From Verrucomicrobiaceae bacterium UBA2429 (lineage in GTDB: Bacteria > Verrucomicrobiota > Verrucomicrobiia > Verrucomicrobiales > Verrucomicrobiaceae), in assembly GCA_002343505.1 (NCBI GenBank), contig DDQZ01000063.1, forward strand, positions 2,978-66,977: a stretch of DNA of 64,000 nucleotides, read 5' to 3'. The notes beneath the pieces are model-generated. The model was not told the origin of the DNA. It was given only the letters and a program-made list of their open reading frames with translations, and did no database searches. Position 1 is the stretch's first letter. Each line of letters opens with the position of its first letter. The position numbers were made by a program, and so were the translations under genes. Below are positions 1 to 7,048 of the stretch, one piece after another.

Positions 1-23
1 GGTGCGCTGGTTCCGGGAGCGGG

Positions 24-80
24 GGCAAACTGACGTTTGCCTCTACGAGCATCTACGGTGGAGGAAGACGTGAGTCTTCC
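24..80. repeat. Two small perfect hairpins
   Basis: Two 7-bp stems with 4-base loops lie 21 bp apart: GGCAAAC-tgac-GTTTGCC at 24-41 and GGAAGAC-gtga-GTCTTCC at 63-80. They lie just beyond the 3' end of the leftward arsenic operon, so they could act as terminators or mRNA-stabilising hairpins for it, but no clear T-tract follows on the minus strand. A third hairpin with a GTGA loop occurs at 15139-15156, so they may belong to a dispersed hairpin family. The structure is seen directly; the role is unknown. Confidence 0.5.
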
Positions 81-112
81 CGGATCGGGCGCGCGTGGGA
101 AGGCGGGAATGG

Positions 113-556
113 TCACGCGGGGCACCGCCCTGCCTGGTCGAGCCTGCCGGCGGCGTAGGCTTCGAAGACGCGGCGGATTTCATCGCGCACGCGGCGGAAG
201 ACCTGCATCTGCTCCTCCTCGCTGCCGGTGGCGTGGGCGGGGTCGTCGAAGCCCCAGTGGTGGCGGTTGAGCTGGCCGGGGAACATGGGGCAGGCCTGGT
301 CGGCATTGCCGCAGACGGTGATGACGGTCTCGACGTTTTGGGTGAGGAACTCGTCCATGTGCTTGCTGGTGTGCGCGCTGATGTCGAGCCCGATCTCGGC
401 CATGGCTTTGACGGCGAGCGGATGCACATAACCGGCGGGCTTGGACCCGGCGCTGGCGACGCGGCAGGCATCGCCGAGCGCGGCGCGCAGGATGCCTTCG
501 GCCAGGTGGGAGCGGCAGGAGTTGCCGGTGCAGAGGATGAGGATGAGGGGAGGCAT
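113..556 (-). CDS. arsC: Arsenate reductase, LMW phosphatase (thioredoxin-coupled) type
   Basis: The 147-residue protein reduces arsenate to arsenite in the cytoplasm. Residues 9-16 (CTGNSCRS) form the C-x5-R phosphatase-like loop that binds the oxyanion, and this is the fold of the thioredoxin-coupled ArsC family and of low-molecular-weight tyrosine phosphatases. A second cysteine pair candidate lies around residues 82-89 ([10 protein letters not shown]), as expected for the intramolecular disulfide relay. Length is normal for the family. It is the last gene of a leftward run arsR, DUF6428-like, aquaporin, arsC. No arsenite efflux pump (ArsB/Acr3) is present in the window, so the arsenite produced probably leaves through the neighbouring aquaporin. 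A 218-bp spacer separates it from the aquaporin gene, so it may also have its own transcript. Confidence 0.93.
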   Translation of the reverse strand: MPPLILILCTGNSCRSHLAEGILRAALGDACRVASAGSKPAGYVHPLAVKAMAEIGLDISAHTSKHMDEFLTQNVETVITVCGNADQACPMFPGQLNRHHWGFDDPAHATGSEEEQMQVFRRVRDEIRRVFEAYAAGRLDQAGRCPA

Positions 557-560
557 TGGA

Positions 561-757
561 GGGAGGAAGGAGGAAGGAGGAAGGAGGAATCAGCCGTGTT
601 CATGCGATGGAAACCACGAATGGACACGAATGAGCACGAGTTTTGGAGGCATCATGTCAGGTGAGCTGAAGCGCCGGGAGATCACCCCTGGGTGATGCCT
701 CGCCCATCCCTATCTTCTCCGCATGAATTCGTGTCCATTCGTGCCCATTCGTGGTTC
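561..757. repeat. Purine tract and palindromic element between arsC and aquaporin
   Basis: A run of GGAGGAA repeats (about 561-588) is followed by an inverted repeat. The left arm (608-638) reads ACCACGAATGGACACGAATG and the right arm (727-757) is the reverse complement of a near-identical sequence. Between the arms a nested pair GGCATCA (646-652) and TGATGCC (692-698) can form an inner stem. The element fills the only long gap of the arsenic operon. It has no convincing reading frame and looks like a small palindromic mobile repeat. Its effect on transcription through the operon is unknown. Confidence 0.6.
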
Positions 758-774
758 AACTGCATCGTTACGGA

Positions 775-1443
775 TTAGGAAGGGTGAAGGTGCGGGCAGC
801 AGCCGTCGCAGCGGGTGGCTTTGCACAGCGGGATGGCGAGCAGGGCGCCGAGCGCGGGCGCGGCGAGGTAGATCCAGAGGTGCTCCAGGGAGCCGGAGAC
901 CAGCGCGGGGGCCAGGGAGCGGGCGGGATTCATGGAGGCCCCGGAGACGGGCCCGGCAAACATGGCCTCCAGCGCGATGACGGAGCCGATGGCGATGCCG
1001 GCGGTGACGCCTTTTTCTTTGCCCCCCGTGGAGACGCTGAGGATGGTGAGCATGAGGATGGCGGTGAGCACCAGCTCCAGCACAAAGCTCTGCACGGGCG
1101 GCCCGGCGGGCAGCGTGGCGCCGAGCGTGGCGGCCTGCGGAAACAGGAAGCGCAGCAGCCCGCTGGCGGCGAGCGCGCCGGTCATCTGCGCGCCGAGGTA
1201 GCCGGGCACAGAACGCCAGGGGAAGCGGCCTGCGGCGGCGAAGGCGGTGGTGACGGCGGGGTTCAGGTGCGCGCCTGAGACATCGCCAAAGGTGTGGATC
1301 ATGGCGAGCACGACGAGCCCGAAGGTGAGCGCGATGCCGGCATGGGTGACGGCTCCGCCGCTGACTTCGTTGATGACGATGGCGCCTGTGCCCGCGAAGA
1401 CGAGGGTGAAGGTGCCGAGGGCTTCGGCGAGGAGTTTTTTCAT
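775..1443 (-). CDS. aqpS: Aquaporin (MIP family), AqpS-like arsenite channel
   Basis: The 222-residue inner-membrane protein has about six hydrophobic segments and both hallmark NPA boxes, NPAV at residues 61-64 and NPAR near 172-175, placing it in the major intrinsic protein family. It starts 13 bp after the DUF6428-like gene and is in the arsenic operon. In Sinorhizobium meliloti an aquaglyceroporin (AqpS) replaces the arsenite pump: ArsC makes arsenite inside, and arsenite flows out down its gradient. The same role is inferred here because no pump gene accompanies the operon. The C-terminus is odd for an aquaporin: it ends CKATRCDGCCPHLHPS, a cysteine/histidine tail that could bind a metalloid. 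The symbol is by analogy. Confidence 0.85.
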   Translation of the reverse strand: MKKLLAEALGTFTLVFAGTGAIVINEVSGGAVTHAGIALTFGLVVLAMIHTFGDVSGAHLNPAVTTAFAAAGRFPWRSVPGYLGAQMTGALAASGLLRFLFPQAATLGATLPAGPPVQSFVLELVLTAILMLTILSVSTGGKEKGVTAGIAIGSVIALEAMFAGPVSGASMNPARSLAPALVSGSLEHLWIYLAAPALGALLAIPLCKATRCDGCCPHLHPS

Positions 1444-1456
1444 GGTCGGCGGCGGG

Positions 1457-1930
1457 TTAACAGCAGGAGGGTCCGCAACCGCAGGCGGATGCTTTTGGCG
1501 TCGCGTTCTTTTCGGGAACGCCGCATGCTTCCCTGGCGAGGCAGTCCGTGTGCTTGTGCTCCAGCTTCAACACCACGGCACCGCTGATGACCGCGGCTTC
1601 TGAAACGCGGTATTGAGAGATGAGCGTGTCCTCATATTCGATCTCCAGAGGAACATCCTCGTCCGGCAGCAGGGGCGCGGCTTTTCTCATGATGCCGGCG
1701 AGCTTGCCGGTGGCAAGGCGGTGATCGTCGTCACCCCCCAGCCATGCCTGCAGAAGGCAGGACTCCCGGGATCGAACCGTGCCGCCGCAGTCAATGAAAT
1801 CCTTCCGCACACGGCCCACTTCGGTGATGTGGAAGGATTCGGGCACGGAGCCGCCGCCGGGCAGGCGCAACTGGAAGGCTTTGTCGGGATGCCGGTCGAG
1901 GAGGGAACGGAAATCGCGGAGTGAGATCAT
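1457..1930 (-). CDS. DUF6428-like arsenic-operon protein
   Basis: This 157-residue soluble protein resembles the uncharacterised DUF6428 family that commonly sits beside arsR and arsenate reductase genes. The body is a mixed alpha/beta sequence beginning MISLRDFRSLLDRHPDKAF, with a conserved-looking region LEIEYEDTLISQYRVSEA. The C-terminus is rich in cysteine (ACGCGPSCC), like the tails of the flanking ArsR and aquaporin. The gene lies 16 bp after arsR and 13 bp before the aquaporin gene, so it is certainly co-transcribed. A role in handling arsenite, for example as a chaperone, is only a guess; the family assignment is from memory of similar proteins. Confidence 0.7.
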   Translation of the reverse strand: MISLRDFRSLLDRHPDKAFQLRLPGGGSVPESFHITEVGRVRKDFIDCGGTVRSRESCLLQAWLGGDDDHRLATGKLAGIMRKAAPLLPDEDVPLEIEYEDTLISQYRVSEAAVISGAVVLKLEHKHTDCLAREACGVPEKNATPKASACGCGPSCC

Positions 1931-1946
1931 GAATGAGAGCGGGGGG

Positions 1947-2330
1947 TTATTTTCTGGACGGGCTGGAGGTTTTCATGGCTGGCGAGGGGCAGCATTCGGC
2001 ATCGCGGCAGTCAACGCGCCTCAAGGCCTTGCGCTGGTCGCTCGCGAGGGCCTTGTCCTCTGCTGGAGTGGACTGGAAGTGCTTGAACAAGACCCGCAAC
2101 AGCGGCCTGAAGGAGGGCTTGACCCGGTAGAAAAGCCATTTCCCGCGCCGCTCGCAGTCGAGCATGCCGGCACGCGCGATCACACGAAGATGGCTTGATA
2201 GAGTGGACTGGGGCAGTTCCAGGATATCCGCCAGTTCGCAGACGCACAGGACGCGCTCGTGGAGCAGGTGTACGACGCGGAAGCGCGTCTCATCGGCGAT
2301 GGCCCTGGCAAAGGCGATAGGGGCTTGCAT
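1947..2330 (-). CDS. arsR: ArsR-family metalloregulatory repressor
   Basis: A winged-helix repressor of the ArsR/SmtB family, expected to shut off the operon until As(III) binds. The start at 2330 (MQAPIAFARA) is preferred over an in-frame ATG at 2366 because a palindromic operator candidate lies at 2339-2358, which the longer start would place inside the gene. The helix-turn-helix region is CELADILELPQSTLSSHLR, followed by the wing RRGKWLFYRV. Cysteines occur as C-V-C in the DNA-recognition helix region (VLCVCEL) and again in a C-terminal DCRDAECC cluster, so either the E. coli-like site or a C-terminal As(III) site could be used. First gene of the operon. Confidence 0.92.
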   Translation of the reverse strand: MQAPIAFARAIADETRFRVVHLLHERVLCVCELADILELPQSTLSSHLRVIARAGMLDCERRGKWLFYRVKPSFRPLLRVLFKHFQSTPAEDKALASDQRKALRRVDCRDAECCPSPAMKTSSPSRK

Positions 2331-2338
2331 TGAGAAAT

Positions 2339-2380
2339 GTCGTAACGACAAATTACGATGCGTCAAGATCTGAATGGCAA
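2339..2380 (-). promoter_or_regulatory. Predicted ars promoter and ArsR operator
   Basis: On the minus strand a -35 candidate TTGCCA (2375-2380) is 17 bp from a -10 candidate CGTAAT (2352-2357). Immediately downstream lies the perfect inverted repeat TGTCG-taa-CGACA (2338-2350), which overlaps another one, TCGTAA-N7-TTACGA (2340-2358). This position, at the transcription start and 9 bp or more before the arsR start codon, is where a self-regulating ArsR would bind. The palindromes are seen directly; binding is inference. Confidence 0.55.
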
Positions 2381-2449
2381 AAGTTTTTTTCCCGCCCCGC
2401 CCAGCAGTCCCGGTTTGACAATGCCGCCGCGCCTCGTAGCGGAATGCGC

Positions 2450-3094
2450 ATGTCCATGAACTCCCCCGTCCTACCCGCTCTCGAATGGCGCTATGCCTGC
2501 AAGGTTTTCGACCCCGCCCGCACCATCCCCGCGGACACCTGGTCCGCGCTGGAGCGGTCCCTGGTGCTCACGCCCTCCTCCTTCGGGCTGCAGCCGTGGA
2601 AGTTCCTCGTGATCCAGGACAAGGCCCTGCGCGAGGAGCTGGTGCCGCACGCCTGGAACCAGCGCCAGGTGGCGGACTGCTCGCACCTGGTCGTTTTCAC
2701 CATCCCCAAGGCTGTGTCCGAGGACCTGATTGACGCGAACATCCGCCGCATGGCGGAGGTGCGCGGCGGCACGGCTGACGCGCTGGCCGGCTTCCGCAAG
2801 ATGGTGGCCGGCTTCCGCTCCGGCCTGGAGGCCAGGGGGGGGCTGGAGCAGTGGGCGAAGCTGCAGGCCTACATCGCGCTCGGCCAGTTCATGCTGGCGG
2901 CGGCGCTCATGGAGGTGGACACCTGCCCGATGGAAGGTTTCCTCCCGGAGAAGTTCGACGAGGTGCTCGGCCTGGGGAAGGACGGACTCACCACCGCCGT
3001 GCTCTGCCCCGCCGGCTACCGGAGCGCGGACGACCGCTACGCCGCGCTGCCGAAGGTGCGCTTCGAGGCGGCGGATGTCGTCGAGCATCGTTGA
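2450..3094 (+). CDS. Nitroreductase-family NAD(P)H-dependent flavin oxidoreductase
   Basis: The roughly 214-residue protein matches the FMN-dependent nitroreductase family (NfsB/YfkO-like): an N-terminal EWRYACKVFDP segment, a substrate/FMN-binding SSFGLQPWKFLVI motif, and a late glycine-rich region around GFLPEKFDEVLGLGKDGLTTAVLCPAGYR. The start at 2450 (MSMNSP) follows GGA eight bases upstream; an in-frame ATG at 2330 would overlap arsR and its operator and is rejected. It is divergent from arsR, about 120 bp apart, so arsenic-linked control is possible but not shown. Substrate is unknown. Confidence 0.88.
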   Translation: MSMNSPVLPALEWRYACKVFDPARTIPADTWSALERSLVLTPSSFGLQPWKFLVIQDKALREELVPHAWNQRQVADCSHLVVFTIPKAVSEDLIDANIRRMAEVRGGTADALAGFRKMVAGFRSGLEARGGLEQWAKLQAYIALGQFMLAAALMEVDTCPMEGFLPEKFDEVLGLGKDGLTTAVLCPAGYRSADDRYAALPKVRFEAADVVEHR

Positions 3095-3127
3095 TTGCGC
3101 TCCCGGAGTCCGGGCGTTTATTGGGGC

Positions 3128-4543
3128 ATGGACTTTGCCGACATCGCTGATCATGCCCTGGGCGTGCGCCGCCGCGCTTTCCTCACGCAGTCCGCCTACG
3201 GGCTTGGCGGCATGGCGTTCGCCAGCCTGGCGGATGCCGCCCGCGCGGGTGTGCCCGGCGTCCTGCGCCAGCCGCACGCGCCGGTGCGGGCGAAGCGGGT
3301 CATTTTTCTCTGCATGGCGGGCGGCCCCTCGCATTTGGAGACCTTCGACTGGAAGCCGAAGCTCAAGGAGCTGGACGGCAAGCCCTTCCCCGAGTCCTTC
3401 ACCCAGGGGCAGCAGCTCGCCCAGCTCCAGAACACCGAACTCAAGGCGCGCGGGGCCTTCTGCGAGTTCAAAAAATGGGGCCAGTCCGGCCAGGAGATCT
3501 CCGGGCTTTTCCCGAACATCGGCGGCCTGGCGGACGACCTCTGCATCATCCGCTCCATGCAGACGGAGCAGATCAACCACGACACGGCCCACGCCTTCAT
3601 GAACACGGGCAGCATCATCAAGGGCCGCCCCAGCATGGGCTCCTGGCTGCTCTACGGACTTGGCTGCGACACCAGCGACCTGCCGGGCTTCGTCGTGCTG
3701 ACCTCCGCCGGCAAGTCCGGCCAGCAGCCTGTCTCGGCCCGCCAGTGGTCCGCGGGCATCCTTCCCAGCAAATACCAGGGCATCCAGTTCCAGTCCAAGG
3801 GCCAGCCCGTCCACTACCTCGGCAGCCCGGACGGCGTGTGCCAGAGCATGCAGCGCCAGGTGGTGGAGGAGGTGGCGCGGCTCAACGGCCTGCTCGCGGA
3901 GCAAAAGCTCGACCCCGAGATTCAGACCCGCGTCGCCCAATACGAGATGGCCTTTAAAATGCAGGCCAGCGTGCCGGAGCTAACGGACATGAAAGGCGAG
4001 CCGCCGCACATCCTGGACCTGTACGGCGTGAAGGAGCCGGGGGACGGCAGCTTCGCCTCGAACTGCCTGCTGGCCCGCCGCCTGGCCGAGCGCGGCGTGC
4101 GCATGATCCAGCTCTACCACCGCGCCTGGGACCACCACGGCGGCATTGTCGAGGGCATGAAAAACGCCGCCCTGGATGTGGACCGCGCCACCGCCGGCCT
4201 CATCCGCGACCTCAAGCAGCGCGGCCTGCTGGAGGACACGCTCATCCTCTGGGGAGGCGAGTTCGGCCGCACGCCCATGGGCCAGGGCAGCGGGCGCGAC
4301 CACCACATCCTGGCCTTCAATGTCTTCCTCGCCGGCGGCGGCGTGAAGCCCGGAATGAGCCTCGGCGCCACCGACGAGCTCGGCTACCGCGCCGTGCAGG
4401 ACGTGGTCCACGTCCACGACCTGCACGCCACCATGCTCCACCTCCTGGGCATAGACCACAAGCGCCTCAATGTGAAGTTCCAGGGACTCGATGTCCGCCT
4501 CACCGGCGTCGCCGGGCGTCTGGTCAAACAGGTGCTGGCCTGA
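3128..4543 (+). CDS. DUF1501 domain protein, Tat-exported, sulfatase-like
   Basis: The roughly 471-residue protein belongs to the DUF1501 family, an alkaline-phosphatase/sulfatase-like group that is abundant in Planctomycetes and Verrucomicrobia. The N-terminus carries a twin-arginine signal (GVRRRAFLTQSAYGLGGMAF). Typical family motifs follow: VIFLCMAGGPSHLETFDWKP, LFPNIGGLADDLCIIRSM, GSWLLYGLG, AWDHHG, LWGGEFGRTP and GRDHH. The histidine/aspartate sets in AWDHHG and GRDHH are likely metal ligands. The start at 3128 gives a proper signal peptide. In these phyla DUF1501 genes usually follow a DUF1549/DUF1553 cytochrome-like partner; none is present here, so it is an orphan. Its substrate is unknown. 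Confidence 0.9.
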   Translation: MDFADIADHALGVRRRAFLTQSAYGLGGMAFASLADAARAGVPGVLRQPHAPVRAKRVIFLCMAGGPSHLETFDWKPKLKELDGKPFPESFTQGQQLAQLQNTELKARGAFCEFKKWGQSGQEISGLFPNIGGLADDLCIIRSMQTEQINHDTAHAFMNTGSIIKGRPSMGSWLLYGLGCDTSDLPGFVVLTSAGKSGQQPVSARQWSAGILPSKYQGIQFQSKGQPVHYLGSPDGVCQSMQRQVVEEVARLNGLLAEQKLDPEIQTRVAQYEMAFKMQASVPELTDMKGEPPHILDLYGVKEPGDGSFASNCLLARRLAERGVRMIQLYHRAWDHHGGIVEGMKNAALDVDRATAGLIRDLKQRGLLEDTLILWGGEFGRTPMGQGSGRDHHILAFNVFLAGGGVKPGMSLGATDELGYRAVQDVVHVHDLHATMLHLLGIDHKRLNVKFQGLDVRLTGVAGRLVKQVLA

Positions 4544-4556
4544 CACCCCGCCGCCC

Positions 4557-5336
4557 ATGTTCACGCGCCTCCTCAGCCTCCTCATCGCGGCCTTCTGGGT
4601 CGTCATGACCGGCCTTTTCCTGCGCGACACCTACTTCCCCGACCACTCGCGCTTCGCCAGCGTGCCTCCGCGTCTCGTGCTCGATCTCTTTCTTGCCGAC
4701 GCCTCCGCTTTCAACAACACGCTCCATCTTTACAAGGACGGCATCCGCACCGGCCATGCCTCCTTCACCGCCCGCCGCCCCGGCGACTCCGCCACCGGCT
4801 CCTACGCCATCGTCGGCAACGGCACCGTGGTCCTCCACGAGCAGCCCCTCCTGGAGGATGGCCGCCGCCCCGAAGCCGCCTGGCGTCTGCGCGGCGAGCT
4901 CGCCAACGCCGAGGTCTGGCGCTCCCTCGAACTCGACGTGCGCGTCCCCGTGCTGGACTTGTCCGCCGTGCTCGAATGGCGCGAGGGGCAGGACCTGCCC
5001 TCCGTGGATGTGCGCCGCGGCGGCGAGGTGCTCATGAGCACGGAGATGCTGCGCTCCATGCTCGCCATCAGCGGAGCCGCCGGTCTGCCCGCCCTGCTCG
5101 GCGGCATGAAAAGCCAGCCCGGCGCGGAAAAAGCGCCCGCGATCACCGCGCGCGAGGGCGTGATGGACCTCGCCGGCAAGCGCCGCCGCTGCTACATCCT
5201 CACCGCGGGTCTTCTCGGCTCGGAGCAAGTGCGCGCCTGGTTCACGGAATCCGGCGCCCTCGCCCGCATGGAGCTGCCCCAGGGCTGGCAGCTCATCGAG
5301 CCGCTCATGCACGGCCTGTCCCTCGACGGCGGCTGA
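4557..5336 (+). CDS. Membrane-anchored hypothetical protein
   Basis: I do not recognise this roughly 259-residue protein. It begins with one hydrophobic segment (MFTRLLSLLIAAFWVVMTGLF, residues 1-20), which could be a membrane anchor or uncleaved signal, followed by a soluble domain. The soluble part is beta-rich in appearance (ATGSYAIVGNGTVVLHEQ; WRSLELDVRVPVLDLSAVLEWREGQ; RRRCYILTAGLLGSEQVRAWFTESGALARMELPQGWQLI), reminiscent of periplasmic lipid- or sugar-handling proteins of the DUF3108 type, but this is weak. The start at 4557 is 13 bp after the DUF1501 stop, so the two are probably co-transcribed. Confidence 0.6.
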   Translation: MFTRLLSLLIAAFWVVMTGLFLRDTYFPDHSRFASVPPRLVLDLFLADASAFNNTLHLYKDGIRTGHASFTARRPGDSATGSYAIVGNGTVVLHEQPLLEDGRRPEAAWRLRGELANAEVWRSLELDVRVPVLDLSAVLEWREGQDLPSVDVRRGGEVLMSTEMLRSMLAISGAAGLPALLGGMKSQPGAEKAPAITAREGVMDLAGKRRRCYILTAGLLGSEQVRAWFTESGALARMELPQGWQLIEPLMHGLSLDGG

Positions 5337-5395
5337 TCACGCCGTGACGCGGGGGCAAACACAGCAGGTGAGAGGAGGCCGGGCGTTGCCGCGGG

Positions 5396-7009
5396 TCAAA
5401 AAGGGTAGGGGCTGATGTCGAACTTCTCGGCGTTCTTGGTCTCGAAGTAGCCGCAGCTCACTTTGTCGCTGAAGAGAGCGACCCACTGGCCGGCGCTGTC
5501 GAGCGCGAGGGTGGTGCCGTAGGAGGCGGCGAGTTCGGGGCGCGGGTTGGGGTCTTTGCTCTTGGGCTTGTCCGCCGGGTTCTTTTCCCGCAGCCAGCGC
5601 ACGAGGGTCCAGGGGGCGAACTCGAGCCGCACTTCGGCGTTGTATTCGGTCTCCAGGCGGTATTTCAAGACATCGAACTGGAGCGGCCCCACCGCGCCGA
5701 GCAGGGGGATGCGCACGGCGGCGTCGGGCAGTTCAAAGGGCTGCGCCACGCCTTCCTTGAGGAGCTGGTCGAGGCCGTCGCGGAAGCGCTTGAACTTGGA
5801 GGTGTTCTCGTTGTGCAGGTAGGCGAAGCATTCCGGCGCGAAGCGGGGCATCTCGTCAAAGCGGATCTTCGGATCCTCCGAGAGCGTGTCGCCGATCTGG
5901 AAGCCGTAGTTGCCGACGAGGCCGACCACATCCCCGGCCCAGGCCTCGTTCACCGTCTCGCGCTCCTGGGCGAAGAGGCGCTGCGAGTTGCCCAGGCGCA
6001 TCTTCGCGCCGGTGCGTGTGTTGGTGGCGGTCATGTCGCGCTGGAAGCAGCCGGAGACGATGCGGATGAAGGCCACATGATCGCGGTGGCGCGGGTTCAT
6101 GTTGGCCTGGATTTTGAAGACGAAGCCGCTGAAGGCGGGGTTTTCCGGCATGAGGATCTCCTCGCCCACCTGGCGCGGGGCGGGCGGCGGCGCCAGGTCC
6201 AGGAAGCGGTCGAGCATCAATTGCACGCCGAAGTTGTTCATGGCGCTGCCGAAGAACACGGGGGTGAGCTGGCCTTTGCGGATGTTGTCCATGGAGAAGG
6301 GCGCGCCGACGACTTCCAGCAGCTCCAGCTCCTCGCAAACACGGGCATAGACAAGGGGCGGCAGGGCGTCGCGCACGGTGTCGTCGTGGATGTCCCGCAC
6401 GTTCACGGGGGCGCGGAATTTGCCGCCGACGGTGCGCTCGAAGAGATGCACCGCGCGCGTCTCGCGGTCATAGACGCCTTTGAAGTCCACGCCGTCGCCG
6501 AGGGGCCAGTTGATGGGGCAGGAGGCGATGCCGAGCACGCGCTCCAGCTCGTCGAGCAGCTCCAGGGGCGGCCGCGCGGGGCGGTCGAGCTTGTTCATGA
6601 AGGTGAAGATGGGCACGCCGCGGCGGCGGCAGACCTCGAAGAGCTTCAGGGTCTGCGCCTCGATGCCCTTGCCGGCGTCAATGACCATGACGGCGGCGTC
6701 CACGGCGGTGAGCACGCGGTAGGTGTCCTCGGAGAAGTCCTTGTGGCCGGGCGTGTCGAGCAGGTTGACCACGCAGTCCCTGTAGTCGAACTGGAGCACG
6801 GTGGAGGAGACGGAGATGCCGCGCTGCTTTTCCAGCTCCATCCAGTCGGAGGTGGTGGCGCGCTGGTTTTTCCGCGCCGTGACGCTGCCCGCGAGCTGCA
6901 CCGCGCCGCCGTAGAGGAGGAGTTTCTCCGTGAGCGTGGTCTTGCCCGCGTCCGGGTGGGAGATGATGGCGAAGGTGCGGCGGCGGGCGATTTCTGAGGC
7001 GGCGGACAT
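5396..7009 (-). CDS. prfC: Peptide chain release factor 3 (RF3 GTPase)
   Basis: The 537-residue GTPase recycles release factors RF1 and RF2 from the ribosome after termination. The G1 loop (SHPDAGKTTLTEKLL, residues 17-31), G2 region (RGISVSST), G3 (DTPGHKDFSEDTYR) and G4 (NKLD) are intact, and the C-terminal RF3 domain follows (VGPLQFDVLKYRLETEYNAEV). Length matches the E. coli enzyme (529 residues). It is transcribed leftward, 39 bp after the coiled-coil kinase-like gene. Confidence 0.96.
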   Translation of the reverse strand: MSAASEIARRRTFAIISHPDAGKTTLTEKLLLYGGAVQLAGSVTARKNQRATTSDWMELEKQRGISVSSTVLQFDYRDCVVNLLDTPGHKDFSEDTYRVLTAVDAAVMVIDAGKGIEAQTLKLFEVCRRRGVPIFTFMNKLDRPARPPLELLDELERVLGIASCPINWPLGDGVDFKGVYDRETRAVHLFERTVGGKFRAPVNVRDIHDDTVRDALPPLVYARVCEELELLEVVGAPFSMDNIRKGQLTPVFFGSAMNNFGVQLMLDRFLDLAPPPAPRQVGEEILMPENPAFSGFVFKIQANMNPRHRDHVAFIRIVSGCFQRDMTATNTRTGAKMRLGNSQRLFAQERETVNEAWAGDVVGLVGNYGFQIGDTLSEDPKIRFDEMPRFAPECFAYLHNENTSKFKRFRDGLDQLLKEGVAQPFELPDAAVRIPLLGAVGPLQFDVLKYRLETEYNAEVRLEFAPWTLVRWLREKNPADKPKSKDPNPRPELAASYGTTLALDSAGQWVALFSDKVSCGYFETKNAEKFDISPYPF

Positions 7010-7048
7010 GAAGGGGGGGAAGGGGGCCTTCCAGGAGCGGGAGTGAAT

